Source of the DNA: an uncultured Acetatifactor sp.
GTDB taxonomy: Bacteria > Bacillota > Clostridia > Lachnospirales > Lachnospiraceae
NCBI GenBank assembly: GCA_910586215.1
Contig: CAJUGH010000031.1
Location: 1 to 47,576, forward strand
Direction: 5' to 3'
Length of the DNA: 47,576 nucleotides
The notes under the pieces were generated by a model, which did no database searches, was not told the origin of the DNA, and worked only from the letters and a program-made list of their open reading frames with translations. Each line of letters begins with the position of its first letter. Positions within the stretch are counted from its first letter, which is position 1. A program made the translations under genes and the position numbers. Below, piece by piece: positions 42,914 through 47,576 of this stretch.

Positions 42914-43040
42914 AAGTGTGAAGAGAATTTCTTAGTCTGCAAAGTACACAGACTAAGAAATTCTAAAACTTCACACAGAAGAACGCAAGGACAGCGTTCT
43001 TCATTGATTGTTTGTGCTGCCAAAGGCAGCATGTCTGAAA
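42914..43040 (+). repeat. family 1 structured repeat (copy D)
   Basis: Stems are GTGTGAAG/CTTCACAC (42916-42923, 42969-42976), a perfect 16-bp inner stem (42924-42939 with 42949-42964), and GAAGAACGC/GCGTTCTTC (42978-42986, 42994-43002). After the linker ATTGTTTG comes TGCTGCC-AAA-GGCAGCA (43015-43031). Three of the four stems differ in sequence from copies B and E while keeping full pairing. It begins immediately at the DUF5107 stop codon. Confidence 0.87.
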
Positions 43041-43080
43041 GTTTGTAACAGTTCAGATACCCCCTGCCGCGAAGTCAACA

Positions 43081-43246
43081 ATTGCAATGTGTCCATGGGA
43101 CACATTCCTATGCAATTTTGCGAAAGTTTTGCTTCTGCTATACAACGCTTCCGACATGTAACTTGGCTATCTGCGTCCTCTGCTCCTCCAAAGAACCTCA
43201 ACCATCTCTGCGGGAGGTCCGGGATCCATTCGGACCTCCCCGGTTG
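43081..43246 (+). other. two further nested hairpins in the 768-bp repeat-filled gap
   Basis: AATGTGTCC/GGACACATT (43086-43094, 43098-43106) is flanked by TTGCA/TGCAA. GGGAGGTCCG/CGGACCTCCC (43212-43221, 43231-43240) is flanked by CAACC/GGTTG (43199-43203, 43242-43246). Neither has a T tail. They occupy the space between two family 1 copies; short open frames crossing them are not considered genes. Confidence 0.6.
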
Positions 43247-43290
43247 TTACAAAAAGGATGGAAATATGATGCATATATCCCTTATAGTAA

Positions 43291-43591
43291 AAGTGTGAGA
43301 AGAATTTCTAAGACGCCAAAGAACACCGTCTAAGAAATTCTACGGCGCAAAATAGCGCCTCTCTCACACTGAAAAACGCAAGGGCAGCGTTTTTCTCACG
43401 AATTGTTTGTGCAGCCAAAGGCAGCATGTCTGGAAGTGTGAAGGGAATGAAGATTTTCTAAGGCCAGAAAGTATCTGGCCCAAGAAAATCTAAGTCATTC
43501 CCAAGGAATGGCGTTGCCATTCCTTTAAGAATCGCTAAAGCGATTCTTCCCAGGCTTTCATCCATTGTTTGTGTCAGCTGCACTGAATTCC
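43291..43591 (+). repeat. family 1 structured repeats in tandem (copies E1 and E2)
   Basis: E1 (43291-43434) is nearly identical to copy B in its stems and linkers. E2 starts inside the last AAGTGTGAA of E1. E2 has GGGAATGA/TCATTCCC (43443-43450, 43495-43502), an 18-bp inner stem with two mismatches (43451-43468, 43474-43491), AAGGAATGGC/GCCATTCCTT (43503-43525), AAGAATCGC/GCGATTCTT (43527-43548), then ATTGTTTGTG and a last short hairpin. The stem sequences of E2 are unrelated to E1, but the order is the same. Confidence 0.87.
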
Positions 43592-43681
43592 GCAAACAGG
43601 ATTTTTTCTTATGCCATGGTGCATAATAGGAATAAAAGTGGGAATCCGATATAGGGGAAACAAGAGAGAGAGGGTATACAG

Positions 43682-44704
43682 ATGAAACGAAAGAGCACAG
43701 GAATCATGGTACCGGCCTTATGTGTGGCGGTCTTGCTGGGAGGGTTGGCAGGTTGTGGCAGGGAAGAGGAAACGGTGCAGTTGGAAAGTCTGTCCATGGC
43801 AGATTTGTCATCTGATGGGGAGGCCTCCGGGGATGGATCTTCTGCCGGGTCAGTATCTCCTGGAGAGACTGGTGACGGGGAGGTCTCCGACCAGGGAAAT
43901 TCTTTGGAAGAAGAGGATGGGAAAGGTATAGAGGAAAACCCTACAGGGGATGCCCAGCCCGAAAGCAGCCGCCCGGTTCCCCAGATCGTGGAGAATCCTT
44001 TTGTGGATAAGCTGACAGAGGAAGGGCAGGGCTGGGGACTTGGCTTCGGGGATCCGGGCACCCAGCCGGTGGGAAATGTCTCATCAGAGGAGCTTGCCCA
44101 GTACAGCGGTTACTTCTGTGGGGACGGACAGGAGCAGGTGATCTATCTTTCCTTTGACTGTGGCTATGAGAATGGGAACACGGAACCGATCCTGGATGCC
44201 TTGAAAAAGCATGATGCCCCGGCCACCTTTTTCGTGGTGGGCCATTACCTGGAGACCCAGCCCGAACTGGTAAAGCGCATGGTGGAGGAGGGACATGCGG
44301 TGGGCAACCACACCTACCATCATTATGATATCAACACGCTGGATGAGGAGACCTTCCGGAAGGAACTGGGGGATGTGGCATCCCTGTTCCAGGAGATCAC
44401 CGGGCAGGAGATTTCCCCCTACTATCGTCCGCCCGAAGGGAAATGTGGCAGCACCAATATGAGACTGGCCCAGGAAGAGGGGTATTTTACCTGTTTCTGG
44501 AGCCTGGCTTATGTGGACTGGGATGCGGACAACCAGCCTACCCACCAGGCAGCCCTGGACAAGCTCACCGCCCGGATTCACCCAGGCGCCCTTGTGCTGC
44601 TGCACAATACGTCCAGGACCAATGGGGAGATCCTGGATGAACTGCTCACCAAATGGGAGGAGATGGGTTACACGTTTGCGCCAATGTCGGAATTGGTCCA
44701 ATAG
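43682..44704 (+). CDS. PdaA-like polysaccharide deacetylase lipoprotein
   Basis: The 340-residue protein has a lipoprotein signal (lipobox LAGCG), an acidic Ser/Gly/Glu linker to about residue 120, and an NodB-type deacetylase domain. Its motifs are SFDCGYENGNT (motif 1, PdaA style), HTYHHYD (metal histidines), YRPPEGKCGS and WSLAYVDWD, with the catalytic histidine in LLHNTSRTN. PdaA-type enzymes deacetylate N-acetylmuramic acid to form muramic delta-lactam of spore cortex, but vegetative homologues exist. It is anchored outside the membrane. Start codon ATG at 43682; the upstream purine run is GAGAGAGAGGG. It stands alone between repeat blocks. Confidence 0.87.
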   Translation: MKRKSTGIMVPALCVAVLLGGLAGCGREEETVQLESLSMADLSSDGEASGDGSSAGSVSPGETGDGEVSDQGNSLEEEDGKGIEENPTGDAQPESSRPVPQIVENPFVDKLTEEGQGWGLGFGDPGTQPVGNVSSEELAQYSGYFCGDGQEQVIYLSFDCGYENGNTEPILDALKKHDAPATFFVVGHYLETQPELVKRMVEEGHAVGNHTYHHYDINTLDEETFRKELGDVASLFQEITGQEISPYYRPPEGKCGSTNMRLAQEEGYFTCFWSLAYVDWDADNQPTHQAALDKLTARIHPGALVLLHNTSRTNGEILDELLTKWEEMGYTFAPMSELVQ

Positions 44705-44716
44705 CTGTGTGCTTCC

Positions 44717-44860
44717 GTAACTTTTCACGGGGTGGGGCCGCGAGGTGTTTTTGTGCGAATTTTGCACATAAAACCCGAGACTGCTTGCGCCAAAATGAGC
44801 GTATTCTGCTCATTTTGTGTGCATCATGTTACTTTGAACGGCAGGGCCGTAAAAAGTAAC
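44717..44860 (+). repeat. family 2 structured repeat, full length (copy Q)
   Basis: GTAACTTTTCACGG at the left can pair imperfectly with CCGTAAAAAGTAAC at the right. Between them are the constant CCGCGAGGTGTTTT (44738-44751), hairpin TGTGC/GCACA (44752-44768), the constant AAACCCGAGACTG, a 9-bp hairpin AAAATGAGC/GCTCATTTT (44792-44816), and TTTGTGTGCATCATG. The same order occurs inverted at 46543-46691 with different hairpin sequences. Confidence 0.8.
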
Positions 44861-44868
44861 GTGCTTCC

Positions 44869-44895
44869 AGCCCCGCTGCTTCAGGCAGCGGGGCT
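44869..44895 (+). terminator. possible terminator between pdaA-like and pyrC genes
   Basis: AGCCCCGCTG (44869-44878) and CAGCGGGGCT (44886-44895) form a perfect 10-bp stem with a 7-nt loop. Only GTTGTTG follows. The pyrC promoter begins five bases later. Confidence 0.5.
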
Positions 44896-44899
44896 GTTG

Positions 44900-44928
44900 T
44901 TGACTTGCGGGACTGCAGGCGGTATAAT
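44900..44928 (+). promoter_or_regulatory. strong sigma-A promoter of pyrC
   Basis: TTGACT (44900-44905), 17 bases and consensus TATAAT (44923-44928). The leader to the start codon is about 105 nt and includes a perfect 14-nt palindrome GGCAGGATCCTGCC (44991-45004). I could not find a PyrR-type attenuator. Confidence 0.8.
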
Positions 44929-45042
44929 CATGCTGTCAGCGAAAATTGTCCCACCCGGTATAGGGATTCTGTTGCAGGAAGCGGAGGAACGGCAGGATCC
45001 TGCCAATATGGGGGCAAAGGATCCGGAAGGGAGGAAGCAGTT

Positions 45043-46539
45043 GTGTTGCTGGTCAAAAACGGTTATATGATAGATCCCAGGTCGGGACTGGAAGGGAAGT
45101 ATGACATTCTCATAAAGGAGGGGCGGGTTGTGCAGATCGCTCCTTTTATACGGGAAGATTCCCATGAGGTGCAAGGGACTTCGCAGAACCGTGAGACCTG
45201 CGGAGTCTGTGGAATTCCGGAGGCCTGTGGGACATGTAAGGACGGCGGGATCCCGGAATCCTGTGAAGTCCTGGATGCCCAGGGACTGCTGGTGGCTCCT
45301 GGCCTGGTGGATGTGCATGTGCATTTCAGGGATCCTGGTTTTCCTAAGAAGGAGGATATTCATTCCGGTGCGGCGGCAGCAGCAAAGGGAGGCTATACCA
45401 CAGTGGTGATGATGGCCAACACCAGGCCGCCCATTGACAATCTGGATACCCTCTGCGATGTGCTGGAGCGGGGGAAGGCTACAGGGATCCATGTGGAAAG
45501 CTGTGCCAACGTGACCATGGGCATGAAAGGAGAGGAACTGACTCCCATGAAGGAGCTGGCAGAGGCCGGTGCAGCGGGATTCACCGATGACGGCATCCCC
45601 CTGCTGGATGGGAATATTGTCCGGCAGGCCATGGAGGAGGCAGCAGCCCTGCACAGGCCCATCAGTTTTCACGAGGAAGATGCCTCCCTGATTGAGAATA
45701 ACGGTATCAATAGGGGAAAGGCAAGCGAGTACTTCGGGGTGGGGGGATCCCCCAGGGAGGCGGAGATCCGGCTGGTGGAGCGGGATCTGGGACTGGCCCT
45801 GGAGACAGGGGCCTGTATCAACATACAGCATATCAGTGCCAGGGAATCGGTGGAACTGGTGCGCAGGGCGAAAGCATGCCAGGCAAGAGGGTGCCAGGGC
45901 ATAGCTTCCTGGAAAAAGGTATGCCAGTCCGATGGGTGCCAGGAAGGGAACTCCTGGAAAGAAATATGCCAGGGGATGGATGGGAACAGGGACATCCGGC
46001 CAGTGCCAGGAGATACCAGGATCCACGCGGAGGCTACCCCTCACCATTTTACCTTGACAGAGGAAGCTGCCATACAGTACGGCGCCCTGGCTAAGATGAA
46101 TCCCCCTCTTAGGGAGGAGGCCGACAGGCAGGCCATCATCCGGGGACTGGCAGACGGCACCATTGATATCATTGCCACAGACCATGCCCCTCATACAAGG
46201 GAGGAGAAGGGTCAGGATATCACAAAGGCTTTAAGCGGGATCATTGGCCTGGAGACAGCCCTTTCCCTGGGAATCACGGAACTGGTGGACAAGGGTTATC
46301 TGACCATGAGGCAGCTTCTGGAGCGGATGAGTACAGGCCCTGCGGCCATGTATGGACTGGATGCAGGGTATCTGGCAGAGGGAGGCCCCGGCGACCTGGT
46401 ATTGATTGACACGGATGCAGAAGTGGTCTGTGGGGAATACGCCTCCCGGTCCTCCAACACTCCTTTTACGGGCTGGCCCTTGAAAGGGCAGGTGAAAGCC
46501 ACTGTGTGTGGTGGCAGGATAGTCTACAGGAATCTGTGA
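45043..46539 (+). CDS. pyrC: dihydroorotase with two cysteine-rich insertions
   Basis: The 498-residue cytoplasmic amidohydrolase closes carbamoyl-aspartate to dihydroorotate. Type I (PyrC/B. subtilis-like) marks are GLVDVHVHFRDPGF, the metal-bridging lysine region, GFTDDGIPL, ISFHEEDASLI, INIQHISARESVELV, EATPHHFTLTEEA, and the catalytic IIATDHAPHTREEK. Typical length is about 425-430. The excess is an insertion near 45160-45270 (CGVCGIPEACGTCKDGGIPES) and another at 45876-46020 made of 15-residue repeats, both Cys-rich. The start is non-ATG: GTG at 45043, eight bases after GGGAGG. pyrK follows, so this is part of a pyrimidine unit. Confidence 0.92.
   Translation: MLLVKNGYMIDPRSGLEGKYDILIKEGRVVQIAPFIREDSHEVQGTSQNRETCGVCGIPEACGTCKDGGIPESCEVLDAQGLLVAPGLVDVHVHFRDPGFPKKEDIHSGAAAAAKGGYTTVVMMANTRPPIDNLDTLCDVLERGKATGIHVESCANVTMGMKGEELTPMKELAEAGAAGFTDDGIPLLDGNIVRQAMEEAAALHRPISFHEEDASLIENNGINRGKASEYFGVGGSPREAEIRLVERDLGLALETGACINIQHISARESVELVRRAKACQARGCQGIASWKKVCQSDGCQEGNSWKEICQGMDGNRDIRPVPGDTRIHAEATPHHFTLTEEAAIQYGALAKMNPPLREEADRQAIIRGLADGTIDIIATDHAPHTREEKGQDITKALSGIIGLETALSLGITELVDKGYLTMRQLLERMSTGPAAMYGLDAGYLAEGGPGDLVLIDTDAEVVCGEYASRSSNTPFTGWPLKGQVKATVCGGRIVYRNL
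45876..45965 (+). repeat. in-frame 45-bp tandem repeat inside pyrC
   Basis: Two 45-bp units (45876-45920, 45921-45965) are followed by the start of a third. Each contains ATGCCAG, GGGTGCCAGG and TCCTGGAAA. They encode CQARGCQGIASWKKV and CQSDGCQEGNSWKEI, then CQGMDG. The unit length is a multiple of three, so the reading frame is kept. The repeat lies in a surface loop position after the ARESVELV strand. Confidence 0.9.
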
Positions 46540-46542
46540 AAT

Positions 46543-46691
46543 TACTGTTCACTCCGTTCACAGCAATTATGCACACAAAACGCCAAATGCAGGCGTTCAA
46601 TGAGTTCGCAGAACTCTATGCGCATGACAGTTTCGGGTTTCTCACGCTGGAAACGCGTGAAAACACCTCGCGGTGGTACGAGTGAACAATA
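46543..46691 (-). repeat. family 2 structured repeat, inverted full-length copy (copy R)
   Basis: Read on the minus strand, TGTTCACTC (46680-46688) pairs with GAGTGAACA (46546-46554). CCGCGAGGTGTTTT (46660-46673), hairpin TCACGC/GCGTGA (46642-46660), AAACCCGAAACTG (46628-46640), hairpins GAGTTC-GCA-GAACTC and AACGCC/GGCGTT, and TTTGTGTGCAT follow in the same order as copy Q. It lies between pyrC and pyrK. Confidence 0.78.
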
Positions 46692-46756
46692 AGAATACTT
46701 TCTTCTGGAAAGGGATCATAGTCAAAAATATCGTAATTAGGAAAGGATCACAGGAT

Positions 46757-47530
46757 ATGAAGCAGAAGCAAAGTACCACAGTGCTGTCCCAGCAGGAGAT
46801 AACTCCCCGGATTTTTGATATGTGGATTGGAACCGACCTGGCGGAAGAGGCCCGTCCCGGACAGTTCATCGGCGTGTACCCCAGGGATAAGAGTACCCTT
46901 CTGCCGCGCCCTATCAGCATCTGTGAGGCAGACCGGGAGAGAATGGCCCTGCGCATTGTGTACCGCATTGCCGGTGCAGGAACAGAAGAATTCTCCCATT
47001 ACAGACAGGGGGATGCCATTGAGATCTTAGGTCCGCTGGGAAATGGGTTTCCGCTGGAGGCGGCCAGGGACAAGAAAGTGTTCCTCATGGGAGGCGGCAT
47101 CGGGATTCCTCCCATGCTGGAACTGGCCAAGTGCCTGGAGGCGGCGCAGAAAAACATAATTGTGGGTTACCGGGACAGCCAGACTTTCCTGCGGGAAGAC
47201 CTGGAACAGTATGGAAAGGTGTATCTTGCCACAGAGGACGGCAGCCTGGGAACGAAAGGAAACGTGATGGATGCCATTGCCGCAGAAGGCTTGCAGGCAG
47301 ACATCATCTATGCCTGTGGCCCTATGCCTATGCTGCGGGCCATCAAGGTATATGCCCAGGAGAAAGGGATTCCTGCCTATATCTCCCTGGAGGAACATAT
47401 GGCCTGCGGCGTGGGTGCCTGCCTGGGATGCGTGGTGAAGACCCGGGAAGTGGATCCTCATTCCTATGTTCACAATGCGCGGATCTGTACAGAGGGGCCT
47501 GTGTTCGAGGCGGGAGAGGTGGAAGTGTGA
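46757..47530 (+). CDS. pyrK: dihydroorotate dehydrogenase electron transfer subunit
   Basis: The 257-residue protein carries FAD and a [2Fe-2S] cluster and passes electrons from PyrD to NAD. Marks are the FAD-binding RPISICEADRERMALRIVYRIAGAGTEEFS, LGPLGNGFPL, the nucleotide-binding GGGIGIPPMLELAK, YACGPMPMLRAIK, and the cysteine cluster EHMACGVGACLGCVVKT with the last cysteine in ARICTEGPVF. The ATG at 46757 is chosen to match the family start; an open extension to 46673 has no support. The last codons GAA GTG TGA are the beginning of a family 1 repeat. pyrD is expected beyond the window. Confidence 0.93.
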   Translation: MKQKQSTTVLSQQEITPRIFDMWIGTDLAEEARPGQFIGVYPRDKSTLLPRPISICEADRERMALRIVYRIAGAGTEEFSHYRQGDAIEILGPLGNGFPLEAARDKKVFLMGGGIGIPPMLELAKCLEAAQKNIIVGYRDSQTFLREDLEQYGKVYLATEDGSLGTKGNVMDAIAAEGLQADIIYACGPMPMLRAIKVYAQEKGIPAYISLEEHMACGVGACLGCVVKTREVDPHSYVHNARICTEGPVFEAGEVEV

Positions 47531-47576
47531 AGGGAATGAAGATTTTCTAAGGCCAGAAAGTACCTGGCCCAAGAAA
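47525..47576 (+). repeat. family 1 structured repeat, cut by the window end (copy F)
   Basis: From the pyrK stop to the window edge the sequence matches copy E2 (43434-43485) with a single difference: GGGAATGA, then AGATTTTCTAAGGCCAGA and its pairing arm. It should continue beyond the window with the remaining hairpins. Confidence 0.85.

Noticed and set aside
43008..43333. short plus-strand open frames in the repeat-filled gap
   Set aside because: They translate family 1 hairpins and linkers and lack start signals. They are by-products of the repeat sequence.
42914..43591. CRISPR array or integron attC sites
   Set aside because: The repeats are not evenly spaced, have no unique spacers and vary in stem sequence. 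No cas or integrase gene is nearby, and attC core sites are not visible.
44923..45042. PyrR-type attenuator in the pyrC leader
   Set aside because: A 14-nt palindrome is present, but no antiterminator-terminator pair and no T-rich terminator before the start codon were found.

Overview
The window looks like a chromosomal segment of a spore-forming gut Clostridium of the Lachnospiraceae type. The evidence is a moderately GC-rich base composition, Firmicutes-style ribosome binding sites, a B. subtilis Yes/Lpl-like sugar uptake operon, a SpoIIQ-like protein, a PdaA-like deacetylase, and many intracellular glycosidases. No rRNA, tRNA, CRISPR array, intact transposase or phage gene was seen.

Layout. 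1-2030: a gene-poor left edge and a minus-strand sodium:solute symporter. 2202-4176: a promoter, a small DUF2871 membrane protein and a GMP synthase whose glutaminase domain is shrunken and has lost its catalytic residues. 4177-5884: an AT-richer patch with a dead RelB-type antitoxin, overlapping Nudix and HAD hydrolases and a strong terminator. 6060-17281: a YesN/YesM two-component system, two lipoprotein solute-binding proteins, a YesL-like protein, two permeases and a GH28-like beta-helix enzyme, together an oligosaccharide sensing, import and cleavage unit with no ATPase of its own. 17345-23294: an accessory stretch with MarR, a PNPOx/DUF2461 chimeric pseudogene, a phosphotransferase, three GNAT genes, RidA and a WYL regulator whose palindromic operator recurs upstream of a distant GNAT gene. 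23364-29265: a SpoIIQ-like protein, an amidohydrolase, Ddl and MurF. 29257-35264: a membrane protein, a VanR/VanS-like pair, PlsC, a PrcB-like lipoprotein and a PfkB sugar kinase. 35719-42913: a GH35 beta-galactosidase, an AraC regulator, a small membrane protein and a large DUF5107-TPR protein. 43682-47530: a PdaA-like deacetylase, then PyrC and PyrK of pyrimidine synthesis.

The most unusual content is intergenic. Three families of structured repeats sit directly after, and often overlap, stop codons. Family 1 (about 12855, 21021, 21621 minus, 42914, 43291, 43432, 47525) is a chain of hairpins whose stems change by compensatory substitution while the linkers stay constant. Family 2 (25991, 44717, 46543 minus) shows the same behaviour, and two inverted copies bracket pyrC. 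Family 3 (17264, 24511) is shorter. I do not recognise any of them as a named element; they are the best candidates here for something undescribed. A second theme is in-frame or tandem expansion: 45-bp repeats inside pyrC, a 41-bp tandem array between ddl and murF, and hydrophilic insertions in MurF, the VanS-like kinase and the DUF5107 protein.

All assignments come from reading the sequence and from memory of protein families. No database search was run.
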